Positions 22,477 through 32,959 of a stretch of 64,000 bases of DNA are shown in pieces; position 1 is the first letter of the stretch, and every line of letters starts with the position of its first letter. The notes beneath the pieces were generated by a model that ran no database searches, was not told the origin of the DNA, and was given only the letters and a program-made list of their open reading frames with translations. Made by a program: the position numbers and the translations under genes. Origin of the DNA: Calocera cornea HHB12733 (Eukaryota; Basidiomycota; Dacrymycetes; Dacrymycetales; Dacrymycetaceae); the NCBI GenBank assembly GCA_001632435.1, contig KV424057.1:1337-65336 (forward strand). The letters run 5' to 3'.

Positions 22477-23022
22477 GTGAAATGGAACATATGTAATCCT
22501 CAGATACCGCTCCTCGTGGCACGAATTTCTCATATTCGTGCACCTGTGTAACTAGCCAGCGGATACAACCATTGTCTCCTCGTCAGTATTCGCGTGTACA
22601 AGGCTCCGCATGTGATGGTACTAGAGTAAAACACGCATTGTATAGCCTCTGCTTGTGCTCACCCTGGGCTCCGCCCAAATCAGTGCACCGCAACACAGAG
22701 CATAGTACACACGGTCTGGACTACATTCGCGTATTCCCTGCGCTCCCTTGATGGCCGAGTTCCGTGAAATCACTGGCGTTGTCATCGTTGAGAGAGGTCA
22801 GTGTTCCGTTCCGGATACATTACATGTAATGGAGGTGGTCATATGAGGGTACTAGAACACGCATTGTCTCGGCGCTGCGTCTGCTCCCATAAATGGCACC
22901 GCGCCTGCCTGCTAATACGTACATGTATTGGAAGATGGTCGTATGATGTCGCTGTTTCAGCCTTATTACACTTTCACGACCTTCCCTTCTATATCGAGCC
23001 CACTCCGTCCAGACCATCCACA
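22477..23022. other. spacer between copies 1 and 2
   Basis: Holds the relic above and a direct repeat: GGTACTAGA(GTAA)ACACGCATTGT at about 22619 and again at about 22849. Only about 60-70 bp immediately upstream of copy 2 match the family leader, so copy 2 lacks the conserved TATA block. Confidence 0.55.
22738..22814 (+). pseudogene. relic of a family member (signal/pro-segment fragment)
   Basis: CCGCTCCCTTGATGGCCGAG followed by a stretch readable as EFREITGVVIVERGQCSVPD matches the pro-segment of copy 3 (VESRDAIGVTIAERGEPSVS). No start, signal peptide core or mature region remains around it. It is a fragment left by a lost tandem copy. Confidence 0.6.
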
Positions 23023-23493
23023 ATGCCCTCCACGACGCAGCTCGCACTCATCCTCATTCTCGCCGCCTCCGGCATTGTCGCCGCCCCCCTGAGGGTTGAG
23101 TCCCGTGATACAGCCGGAGTTGACCTCGTTGAGAGAGGTGACAATGGTGGTAAAAGCAATCCAGTGAACACTCTAAACGGCCGCGGCTCTGCGACAGACT
23201 TGTTCAAACAGTTTGCGTCGGATTCTCGGGCTCAGTACAGCCAGATCAAAGCACAGGGAAAGTACGGCGAACCCCACCCAGTGCCCATGAAGGACAGGAA
23301 GGCGGCATACGTCAAGGCGCAATCTGGAGAGAACATGATGAAAGCGCTCGAGGGACCTAAGCAGGCGAAATGGATCGTAGGTGCTGCTCACCGTATCGCC
23401 CCTTGTAGCACGGACTACGCACGTGCGATCACTTGTGTTTCGGGCCAATCAATCTTGTTGCATCATCGTCAGCATCTCTCGTGTACAACATGA
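23023..23493 (+). CDS. small secreted protein, MPSTTQL family, copy 2 (stop-loss extended)
   Basis: 156 residues in one frame. Signal peptide MPSTTQLALILILAASGIVA, then a pro-segment ending DLVERG, then the family body GRGSATDLFKQFASDSRAQY and KYGEPHPVPMKDRKAAYVKA. Where copy 1 stops (GGAAAGCATTAG) this gene reads GGACCTAAGCAG, so the TAG has become CAG. Translation continues about 44 residues into what is 3'UTR in copy 1, adding two cysteines and ending HLSCTT. The TATA-containing promoter of the other copies is missing. The frame is otherwise intact, so it may be expressed from a new promoter or be an early pseudogene. Confidence 0.65.
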   Translation: MPSTTQLALILILAASGIVAAPLRVESRDTAGVDLVERGDNGGKSNPVNTLNGRGSATDLFKQFASDSRAQYSQIKAQGKYGEPHPVPMKDRKAAYVKAQSGENMMKALEGPKQAKWIVGAAHRIAPCSTDYARAITCVSGQSILLHHRQHLSCTT

Positions 23494-23628
23494 TGATACC
23501 AGACTGTAACGAGAAGTGTCACAGCTGTGCTAGGATTCGCGCTGGGTGTCCTGCGCGAGCCAAAGCGCTACGGCAAAGAGCAGATGCCATGATGCACACG
23601 ATCTGGGCCTCATTATCGAGTTCTCGAT

Positions 23629-23757
23629 GTTCCCTTGAGGGGTGAGTGCTATGATACACTGGCGCTGTCATTATCGAGAGGTTAACCTTCCGTTCATGGT
23701 GTACGCCTGGCGGGAAGCACGGTCAAGCCAAGCAGCACAAACACCAGCAGAATGACA
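23629..23757 (+). pseudogene. relic of a copy-3-type member (His/Lys-rich start)
   Basis: TCCCTTGAGGGGTGAGTGCT aligns with the CCCCTGAGGGTTGAGTCCCG of copy 3. It continues through GGCGCTGTCATTATCGAGAG to CCTGGCGGGAAGCACGGTCA, encoding PGGKHGQAKQHKHQQN, the start of the His-rich region. The frame is broken between these parts. Copy-3-type tails therefore existed more than once in this cluster. Confidence 0.65.
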
Positions 23758-24926
23758 GGAGTATGTCCAAACCGGCACTGCCCATGGATACGGCTACGGA
23801 TAACCACCGCCCTGAGTCGTGGGGCTGCGTCGATCGATGCCGATGCTGTCGAGACGTATGTAGTGATCGCGTGTAGATACTTAGGGACCAATGTAACGAC
23901 TTTGACCCCCGAACGTTCACCGCGCCTCGTAACAGAGGCTGTGTCCGCTGCCATGACCGGCGCCGGGCGCGCCCCTTCGTTCCTGCCAAGGGAGACTCGT
24001 CATCTCGATGTTCTCCGGCAAACACCATATCGTGTTGCGTCCTATGGTCCAGCAATAATATCTCTTTGCGATGAGCTCCGAAGTCTGGATGGCATGCTAC
24101 ATACACGCTGGGACGACTCAACGACTCAGCCAGCAATCCCATCAGCTCGGGATGGCAATGAAACATGCCACTGCTCTGGACTGATTACATCAGTCGCGAC
24201 GTGATTCTCACCCAAATTACGTCCACAAACTCTCTTGAGCTCGGGGTCGACGCGATGGTGTCCAACTCGAACTGAAGCAGGTTGATCAAGAGGCTAGAAC
24301 ATCACTGTGGCAAGTTCTGTGTCGCTACTACTCTCACGCCTTGCAATCAGCCTTCATTGCGCTGCGAGTCTGACTCCTCGCAAGGCGCTCAACAGTTCGC
24401 GGATTTCCGACGGCGGTCTGACCGACGTTTCGACTGAGGTCTGCTTAGGGCGATCCAATGATTAGGACATTGCTTGCTGAATGCAACGGATGGCTGTCTC
24501 TAGACGTGCTCGGACCAGCGATTTCATTTTCCTGCCACCAGTCCTGAAACATTGCACATTTCCTCACGATTGCGCATGATGGAAATCATCGGCTTGGCAC
24601 AACCCCTGAGATGGTGCACACTGGCGGGTATAAAAGGACGCAACAAAACCTGGGATTCTCCTCACCACTACCTCACGACCCCTCTGAACGGTGCTGGACA
24701 GTGAGTAGCGACGAGCCTCCGAGCCGGGCAGTTGAAGCTCACACCTTCAATAGCCTCCCTCCATCCTTTCACCCTCTTTTCCGCTACACATCTTTTCCCG
24801 GTGCCGGACAGTATGCAGTCCTTGTCTGCTGAAAGTGAAGTGTTGCTGATGTTGTTGTTTCAGCCTTCGTACACTCTCACAACTTTCGTTTCTATACCCA
24901 AACCCACTCCGTCCAGATCACCCGCA
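23758..24926. other. upstream region of copy 3
   Basis: From about 24110 to 24926 the sequence repeats the 21380-22152 promoter and leader block. Before that (23758-24100) I see no coding or repeat structure that can be supported. Confidence 0.55.
24629..24635 (+). promoter_or_regulatory. TATA box, secreted-protein copy 3
   Basis: TATAAAA 298 bp upstream of the ATG at 24927, in the duplicated promoter block. It is followed by the same GTGAGTAGCGACG leader-intron donor and a second leader intron ending GTTGTTTCAG. Confidence 0.75.
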
Positions 24927-26144
24927 ATGCCTTCGACGACACAGCTCGCACTCATTCTTACCCTCGCTGCCTCCAGCATTCTTGCCGCTCCCCTGAGGGT
25001 TGAGTCCCGTGATGCCATTGGCGTTACCATCGCTGAGAGAGGTGAACCTTCCGTTTCCGGTACTCCTGTCACACCCGGCGGGAAGCACGGTCACGGAAAG
25101 CACATCAAGCATGCCGGACATGGCCATCACGGGAAGCACGCCCAATCCCATGGCCTGCACAAGCATCACGGCCACCACGGCCACCACGGTCACCACGGCC
25201 ATCACGGCCACCATGGCAAGCACGGACACGGCCACCATGGCAAGCACGGCAAACATGGCAAGCACGCCAAGCACGGACACGCCAAGCAGCACCATCACAA
25301 GCAGAAGCATGCGGCCGTCGGCGGTCCCGCTGCTCAGAACGGCACTGCGTCTGCAGCTGTGGATCCGGCTACGGCTTCTGTCCTGAGTGGTGCTGCGGCC
25401 GCTCCTGTGAATGGAACTGTGTCTTCCCCCGTGAGCGGTGGTGTCCCTGCCGATGCGTCCGCCCCCCCCTCGGACGGCTCTGCCCCTGCTTCCGGTTCTG
25501 GCCCTACCAGTGCGTCCAGCTCTACTGGTCCAGCGTCTACACCTGCCGCATTGTCCTCCCGCGGTATCGGATCCACCATCAAGACTGACTGGAAGAAGGC
25601 AGAGCCTTATGTAAAGGACGCCGCCTCCATTGCCGGCAGCGTTCTCCCCTTGTTCCTCCGCGATGTGGATGGCGATGAGGACGATGCATTGGACGCCCGT
25701 GACGTAGGAACAACCATCAAGAACGACTTGAACAAGGCAATGCCTTATGTAAAAGACGCCGCTTCCATTGCCGGCAGTGTTCTCCCCCTCTTCCTCCGCG
25801 ATGTAGACGGCGATGAGGACGAGCTTGAGGAGCGTTACTTCGCGGGAGGTCACATGTACCACTGGCACCCAACGGGATTCCACAGCCGGCCGCCTCTGCG
25901 CCACTTCATGACTCGTGATGTGGACGAAGCTGACGACGAGCTCGATGAGCGTTTCTTCTCTGGCGATGACGAGGATGAGCTCGATGAGCGCAGCCTGGGC
26001 AGCGACCTGAAGAACGACTGGAACAAGGCCCAGCCATACATCCAGACCGCAGGCACCGTCCTCGGCGACGTTGGCTCGTTCGTGGGCGGCATTGCGCCGT
26101 ATTTGGAGAAGGCGCCCAAGCGCAGCCTGAACGATCTGGATTAG
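24927..26144 (+). CDS. secreted His/Lys-rich repeat protein on the MPSTTQL leader
   Basis: 405 residues, one exon. The leader MPSTTQLALILTLAASSILA and pro-segment ending TIAERG are those of copies 1 and 2, but the mature part is unrelated. Residues about 50-125 are a Gly/His/Lys run (HHGHHGHHG, GKHGKHGK) able to bind metal ions. Next comes an Ala/Ser/Pro/Thr linker of about 85 residues. Then two near-identical repeats of about 47 residues contain PYVKDAASIAGSVLPLFLR and end in an acidic DVDGDED spacer. A Met/His-rich segment follows, and a third diverged repeat (LKNDWNKAQPYIQTAGTVLG) closes with APKRSLNDLD. Acidic spacers ending L-D/E-A/E-R recur (LDAR, LEER, LDER, LDER), resembling propeptide cleavage sites. 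No cysteines. Family unknown; a multi-peptide precursor is my inference. Confidence 0.75.
   Translation: MPSTTQLALILTLAASSILAAPLRVESRDAIGVTIAERGEPSVSGTPVTPGGKHGHGKHIKHAGHGHHGKHAQSHGLHKHHGHHGHHGHHGHHGHHGKHGHGHHGKHGKHGKHAKHGHAKQHHHKQKHAAVGGPAAQNGTASAAVDPATASVLSGAAAAPVNGTVSSPVSGGVPADASAPPSDGSAPASGSGPTSASSSTGPASTPAALSSRGIGSTIKTDWKKAEPYVKDAASIAGSVLPLFLRDVDGDEDDALDARDVGTTIKNDLNKAMPYVKDAASIAGSVLPLFLRDVDGDEDELEERYFAGGHMYHWHPTGFHSRPPLRHFMTRDVDEADDELDERFFSGDDEDELDERSLGSDLKNDWNKAQPYIQTAGTVLGDVGSFVGGIAPYLEKAPKRSLNDLD
25563..25835 (+). repeat. in-gene tandem repeat of about 143 bp
   Basis: Two direct copies (from 25563 and 25706) encode the TIK.D..KA.PYVKDAASIAGS block with its acidic spacer. A third, clearly diverged copy lies near 25995-26110. 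The DNA of the first two is nearly identical, so the duplication is recent or homogenised. Confidence 0.75.
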
Positions 26145-26583
26145 ACAAGCAAGGACCACAGCTAGCGTACAACTGTAGCTATGATAAAGAGTTGTAGCTC
26201 ATGGATAAATGGGTTTTCTAATCGATGCGACATATCATCAAGCTGAAACTCCGCTCGTCCGGCCTCATTCGCTCCCCGATCAACGGCCAGAAATGCGCTA
26301 TTCCGAGTACCGGCCAAGTGACTTTGGTGCCTCTTCAGTGAACAACACGCCTCAGTAAGTTGTGGATTCGAAACATATTTGCATTAGTGGGCGTAAAGAC
26401 GGAAGGGCATAACATGAACAAAAGCGTATCTGGTTGAATCCACCATGTACATCCTCGAACGATTCCGGTAAGACAGGCGCGAGAACACGAGAAACAGACA
26501 AGAGATCGTAAAACACTACTACTATACGGATACCGATACTCATAACCCCAGCAATAGACGTGAAGCAATTGTTCGCAATTCCT
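26145..26583. other. intergenic between convergent genes
   Basis: 3' flanks of the repeat protein and of the kinesin. AT-richer than the genes, with short motif-free frames only. Confidence 0.55.
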
Positions 26584-29500
26584 TTACATGCAGACGAACT
26601 TGGACTTGCGCTTCTGCATGTCCTCCATGCGCTGATCGAGCTGCGCACGGGCACGTTCACGCGCCTTGCGCTCTTCGTCTAGCTTGCGCTCTGCTGTCTG
26701 CTTCTCCTCTTGCATGGAACGGCGCAGCCTTGCTGAATCGTCCTGAGCGTCGCGCAGCTGCGTCTGGAGCGCCTGAATCTGGGTATTCAGCGCGTCACGC
26801 TCCTTAGCGAGGTCGCTGGATTGCAGCCGCGACTTCCGCACTAAGAGGTTGTAAGTACGCTGTGAAATGACGCAGAGTCAACACTCACAGTGACGCTCAG
26901 CATCGTGCAGCTCGTTCTCCAGGGTGGCCACAAGCTGCTGGTTGGCTTGCAAATCAGCCTCGCAATGCTCAAGCTGTTTCTCCAGGGTTTTGATCATGAG
27001 CTGGGACTCGGAGTACAGGTGCTGCATGTCTTCGAACTGCTGCTGCAGTGCACTTCCATTAGTCGCGTTGGTGGCGAGGGTGTCCTTCATGGACGGGGCG
27101 CCTGATGGCACCTGGTCAGACGCTGCTTCGGATCGGAAGTCCTCAGAGTCGTAGGACATGCGGGGCACCATAGACTTGTCCGCATCAAACACTGGCAGCT
27201 CCATGGGGACTGGGGGAGGAGGAACAGTTGGAGGCGGTGACGCCGGCGGTAGTTTCTTAGACAAGCTATTGAGCCGTCCGATAGGCAGTGTCAGGGAATG
27301 CAAAGGATGCACAGCAGATCCATTGGGCGAAAGTTCCATCTGAGTGACCTTCGGTGTGGTGACCTGTGCTAGCTGGTCATGAAGCTCCTTGACGACACTG
27401 TCGCGCTTGCTCATTTCAGCAGCCAGCAGATCCTTCTCATCCTTCGCTCTGTTGAGCTGCTCGTGCGTCTCTGCTAAAGCAGCGCGGTGACGCTCGAGTT
27501 CTTGAACGAGAGAATCCCGCCTTCCGGCTTCCTTGACCAGTCGGGCCTGTTCTTCGGCGGTGCGCTTCAGATCAGCGTCAAGCTTTTCTGCGCGAACCTT
27601 AGCTGCATCAGATTCGTTCCGAAGCGCCGACAACTCCGAATACAGCTTCGTGATAACAGACTGCTTCGCCTGCATATCTTCCTCATGAGTGCTGAGAAGC
27701 TGTTCTCTTTCGGCCTCGGCCTGAGAGACTTGAGCAGCGAGCTCACGTACTTGATCAGCAAGCAAGTCGTGTGCCTTGCGAACTGTGTCGAGTTCTTCTG
27801 TCTGCATCGTTTGAAGCTCAGCAAGAGCTTGCGAATGTTGATCACGCAGCTCGGCAATTGCCGCTTGATGCTCTAGCCGATTCTCCTCCAATGCTTCTTG
27901 GGCAGATTGTTGCATGGCGAAGGTGTCCTGATGCGCTTCTTGTAGGGCAATTTGATGATCAGCGCTCATCGCGAGGACAGTTTTACCATGTTCCTGCACT
28001 TGCTTCTGAAGGGCAGAGGCGTGTTCTTTGCGGATCTCCTCGAGATGATCGCTGTGCTCCTCCTCCTTGCGAGCAAGAATTTGGTCGTACTTTTGATTGA
28101 GCACCTGCTCGACCTCACGTGCTTTCTTGTCCGCGGCCCGGGCGACTGCCTCTTCACGCGATTGCTGAAGATCGGCCAAGGTAGAAGCATGCTGCTCCTT
28201 CAAACGAGCAATGCTCGACTCCACCTCCTCCCGAAGCTTGCGCATGGAGGTATCATGTTCCTCTCTGCTGCGAGCCAACGATGCCTTGAGTCGTTCGACC
28301 TCAGCGTCTTTCTCTTCCTGGAGACGAGCAGTAACGGTGGCATGCTCAGCCTTCAGACGAGCAATGGCAGCAGAATGGTCTTCCTCCTTGGCGGCAATGG
28401 TGCGGGCGTGTTCGGCCTTGAGCCTCTCGGAATCCTCCTTCCAAGCGGTCTCACGACGTTCAAGCGCGGCAGCCTGCTCTTGACGGAGCTGTTGGATGGC
28501 TTCGACATGTGCATCCTGTGACTCGGTGAGAGTGCCTTCACGAGCCATATCGGCTTCCTTGAGCTGTGCAGCGTGATCCTCCTTGAGTCTGGCGAGGTGC
28601 GCGGTCACTTCATCATCCCGGCGACGTAGGTCGGCTTCGTGCTCGGCACGGAGCCTACTCAGCGACTGAATGTGCTCGTCTTCGGCAGCCTGGCGAGCAG
28701 CAGTGAGATCGGCCTCGCGACGGCGAAGGTCGGCGATGGTGGCGTTAAGGTCGTCATGCTGATCCTCTGCACTGCGAAGCTTGCCCCGAACGCTCTCGAG
28801 CTCAGTCGACAGCGTCAAGTTATGCTCGCGAGCTTGCTCGGTCATGATCTCGTACTTCTCCTCAGTCGCCCTGAGCTTCTCATGGAGGCCTTCCATTTCA
28901 GTGGCCATGTTGAGCGCTTGGTCGCGGGAGACAGTCGTGAGGTTCTCGCATTGCTTCGTCATCCGAGTCAGCTTGGAAGAAATTGATTCGATCTCGGCGT
29001 GGAGCGCCTCGACTTCCTCGCGATGCGTAGACTCTTTCTGCGCCATAGAGCGGAGAAGTTCCGCGTGGCGGAAAGCCTCTCCATCAGAGTCGGTAGGGGA
29101 AGATCCCAGGGAGGACTGCTGACGCTGATGCATTGTGGCTGATACCGGCGCTTCTGCTGCAGGGGTAGGGGGAACATCGATCTGGAGTTCCTTGATGTCC
29201 TCGCTTGCCTCGTCCTCGGGGACGGCAGTCAGACCTGAAGATGTGGGCATCATCGTGGCTGACGAGTTCTTCAGGGCCATCTCCAGCGCCGTGATCTCTG
29301 CCTCCCGAGCCATCAAAGCCTGCGACAGAATGGTCAACGTGCATCTCTCGTCAGAGCGAATTTACGTACCTCTTGGAGGCGCATCACCTCACTTTCCAGG
29401 GCTCGGACGGAGCGCTCCTCAGAAGCACTCGGAGGGAGGCTGCCCATAGAGAAACGAGGACTGGGTGGACCGGCCAGCATCCGCGCACTCCCATTCGGTG

Positions 29501-32500
29501 GGAGGCTCATGCGTGGGCTTGGTGGGGAGAGCGCGCCCAGAGAGTATCGGGGAGATGGTGGCGACCGGAGCTCCCTAGAAGTCAAGATGCTGAGGCTGCC
29601 GTGCGAGCCGTGCCCGTTCGGCGAGACTGGCGAGAAGAGCCCTCCATTCTGCAGGGACCCATTCTGCCCATTGGGCGCACTGGTGTTGATAGGGGGTGTC
29701 GGCGGCAATGCAGGCCGCAAAGAGAGCTCCTGCGCAAGCGACTGCTGTGATTGCGATTGCGACCTTGCCCGGAGCTGATCTGACGAGGCCGCGGACCGGA
29801 AAAACGACCGGGAGCCTGCGCTATCCTTTCTTGGGGTTTCGCGACCTTGCCGACGGCCTACCAATAGACTGTTGCGTTCGCCTTCGGAGCCGTCACTGGG
29901 CTCGGGAGTAGGCAGCTCAACCGAGGTGTCGGGGGATTTCCTGGATTGAACGGGAGACTGAGACTGAAGGATCGAGAGCTGGGAGGTAAGCGAGGAGATC
30001 TCGGAGAGCGCAGACTCGTATTTTGCGCGCATGGAGGCAAGGTCGGAGATTGCGGTGGTATGTTCCATCCTGAGCGCAGCAAGCTGGACTTGAGCAGCAG
30101 CTTGCGCGGGCGAAGTGGGCGTCTCCTCGACAGCAGCGTCGATCGCCTTGTCCGCCTTCTCCTGGTTCTCCATAGCTTGTCGCTCCTTCTCCTTCTCCCA
30201 CTCGTCCTTCTCGCGCTCCGCCTCGGCCACACGACTCTCGAGCACTTTGACCCGGTCCTCGCGCTCTTCCAGCTCCTCCAGCAGTCGCTGCATCTCGCTG
30301 TCCCTCTCCCCATCACCAGCGCCGAGCACCTCGACGCGCCTTTCGAGGCTGGCGACCTCCTCGTCGCGCTCTTTGAGGGCGTCCTCGAGCTGCTCAACAG
30401 CCTCGCGCAGCTCGCTGATGCTTTCGTCCGAGCGCTGCAGGCGGACTTCGAGATTGGTGATGTAGGCCGCAGTGGCAGCTTCCTCCTCGCGGTGCTTGGA
30501 GATCTGCGAGCGAAGATCTGCGACAAGACCTCCGTGGGACGAGCTATTATCCTCCAGCATCCGGAGCTTCTGCTCGAGATCCTGCACATAGCGCTACAGT
30601 GACGTCAGCAGGTCGGCGGGCAAGGCATCGAGATCCACTGACCTCAGTGGAGCCCTCGCGCTCAGACAGCTTTACGATCCTCGCTCGGAGCTCCTCAACG
30701 AGCTGCTCAGTGCGAGTGCGCTTCCTAGACTCCTCCTCGAGCTCGGCTTCCTTCTCGTCAAACATCGCGTTCGTGTGATCCTAGAACGCACACACGAGCG
30801 TCAGCGTGTGCCCTAGTCCAGACTCAAAACACGCGTGGGGGGTCAGGGATGGGGTAAGGTTGCCTCCGCCTCGGGCCGAGACAAGCCCAACTCTAAGCCC
30901 ATCCGGCCGCCCGGCCGCCGCGCAGAGCAGGTCAAACGAACTGAATGAAGGGCAGGACGTACCAAAGCGACCCTGGCGAGCTTGAGCTCGACCTCGAGCG
31001 CGCTCATGCGCCGCTCGTACTCCTCCACGACGGGCGCGACGATCTCGGCGTACTTGCGCTTCTCGCGCTCCTCGACGCCGCCCGGCCCGCCCTCGGAGGG
31101 CGCGGCGAGGAGCTCCTTGAGCCGCTCGACCTCGCCCAGTCGATCTTTGTACATCAGCGCGAGCTCCTCGTGCGCACGCTGCAGGTTGGTCAGCTGGGCA
31201 GCAGCTTCGCTCCCCGCGGCGGAGGTGGCTGCGCCAGAAGGCGCCGCGACCGCACCGCCGGCTTTGAGCGCCTCGATCTCCTTGCGGAGCTTGGTGACCA
31301 TCCCCTGGAGCCAGTCGAGGTCGCCCCAGCCCTCCTCACGCACCTCCTTCGAGACGACATTCTTGATGCCTCTCGCGCGAGCAGCATACTTGAGCGTGTT
31401 GAGCGTCTCGGCAAGGTTGTACTCGGCGGGCGCAACACAGGCCAGCATGAGCGTGTGCGCGTTCCCGCCGAGCGAGTCTTGCAGGAGCCGCGTGAGCTTC
31501 GAGTCGCGGTACGGCACGTGCGTGATGCCGCCGGAGTGGGCGATGGGGAGCGCAGCGAGCGCGGAGATGACGTTGCCGAGGGCGAGCAGACCAGAGTTGA
31601 TCGAGATACCCTCCTTGATACGCTCGCCTTGCGCAGCGGTGCGCTTGAGCTGCATAAGTAGTCAGTCATGTGCCATATTCAATACAGCCGTGTTGAAGTG
31701 CGTACCCTCTCGCTACCGGCCAAATCCACGAAGTGAAACTTGCTCGTCATGACCACCCATCCCTGCTCATCATCATCGTCCTTGCTCGGCGGCATCGGGC
31801 TGTTCCTCCCGGGCGTCATGATCCCGCTCGTCCTCGGCTTGAGCGAGTTGTTCCCCACAACGCTGCTGGGGCGCTGGCCGAACGCAGGGCTGGTCGCGCG
31901 CAGTGCCTGGCTAGAAGGCCGCGCGAGCCTGCTGGGCGCGGGGGACGTGCGGCCCGTTGGCGAGCGCAGGCTCCCGAACGCGCTGGGCGGAGGGGGGGAC
32001 ATGGCGCGGGAGGGGTTGGGCGAGGGAGGCGCATTGAGTGGACGGCGCTGGGTGAGCGTGAGCGAGAAGATGGCGTGGGAGCGCGAGGACTGCGCGTTCA
32101 TGTCCGTCTCGTTCGTGCGGCGGAGGGAGCCGCCATGTCGGAGCAGGCTGGCATGCAGGAGTTAGCATATATGCCGCCGGGTGAGATGGTTCAACGCACG
32201 CTAGCACATCACCAACATTCTTCACGCTGACCTCCTTCAGCCCCTCCCACTTGATCCGCCCATCCTTGTCCTCGCGGATCATGACCTCCCTGCGCCCCTC
32301 GCCCTCCTCAACAAGCAGGTCGATGAGGTCCTCGTTGTACAGCTCCACATACGCGACGCGCGCCTCGAACGTTGCCCCGCCCCTGCCATCAGGCAGCTTG
32401 GAGAAGATCGAGTGCAGCGCGCGGGGGATGATGCCCGAGCTGGCAGGCGGCTGGCTTCCGATGCTCGGCGGGGGCAGGTCCGGCCCGGACATGCTGTACG

Positions 32501-32959
32501 TCTTGCCCGAGCTGGTCTGGCCGTACGCGAGGATGGTGCAGTTGAAGCCCTCCAGGAAGCGCTGGACGAGCGGCTCGGCGGCGATGGCGTACACGTCTGC
32601 CTGGGGCGTCTGCGGGCCCAGCACGCGGTCGAACGTGAACGACTGCTTTTGGGCGGCAGAGCCCTGCTGGCCCGCCCCCCCGCCGGAGACACTCGAGATC
32701 GTCGACGTGGAGGCATTGTGCTGGTGGGAGGCGGTCGCGGACGAGTCGACGTGCACGGTCGTGTTCGACGAGGGCAGGACGGCGATGCGCTGGAAGCGCG
32801 ATGGGATGGACGCGTCCTGGGATGTGGGAGGCCGAATGCGGACAGCTGGGCAAGGTAAACAAAGTCGAGTCAGTCACGTTATTGCCCGAAATGGGCCACG
32901 CAGCACCACGCACCGACTTGCACGCTCGTCGCGGTGGACTTGTCCTTCTTGTCGGCCAT
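26584..32959 (-). CDS. kinesin-4 family motor (chromokinesin/KIF4-like)
   Basis: About 1,950 residues in roughly ten exons, start ATG at 32959. [15 protein letters not shown] precedes the motor: AVRIRPP, the P-loop [13 protein letters not shown] (near 32510), switch [14 protein letters not shown], switch [11 protein letters not shown], then [20 protein letters not shown], the sequence that places it in kinesin-4. KEVREEGW and a short neck follow. The rest is coiled coil with Ser/Pro-rich breaks (29400-29900 and 27160-27330), and a long array of LKAEHA-like heptads at 27900-28700. Kinesin-4 motors move to plus ends and slow microtubule growth, acting in spindle midzones or on long-range transport. 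The last residues are [11 protein letters not shown] before TAA. It ends convergent with the secreted cluster. Confidence 0.9.

Larger units (their letters stand above)
21312..22490 (+). repeat. secreted-protein unit, copy 1 (promoter, leader and gene)
   Basis: This block recurs, inverted, at 3365-1935. From about 21380 it also recurs in direct orientation from about 24110. Shared elements include the distal block at 21370-21540, the TATA box, the GTGAGTAGCGACG 5'UTR donor and the signal-peptide codons. Direct copies are about 2.7 kb apart. It is a gene-sized segmental duplication carrying its own regulation. Confidence 0.85.

Noticed and set aside
24918..26159. 413-residue frame antisense to the His-rich secreted protein
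   Set aside because: Open because the sense gene is rich in Gly/His/Ala codons; no motif, no start context, and the sense strand has signal peptide, promoter and paralogues.
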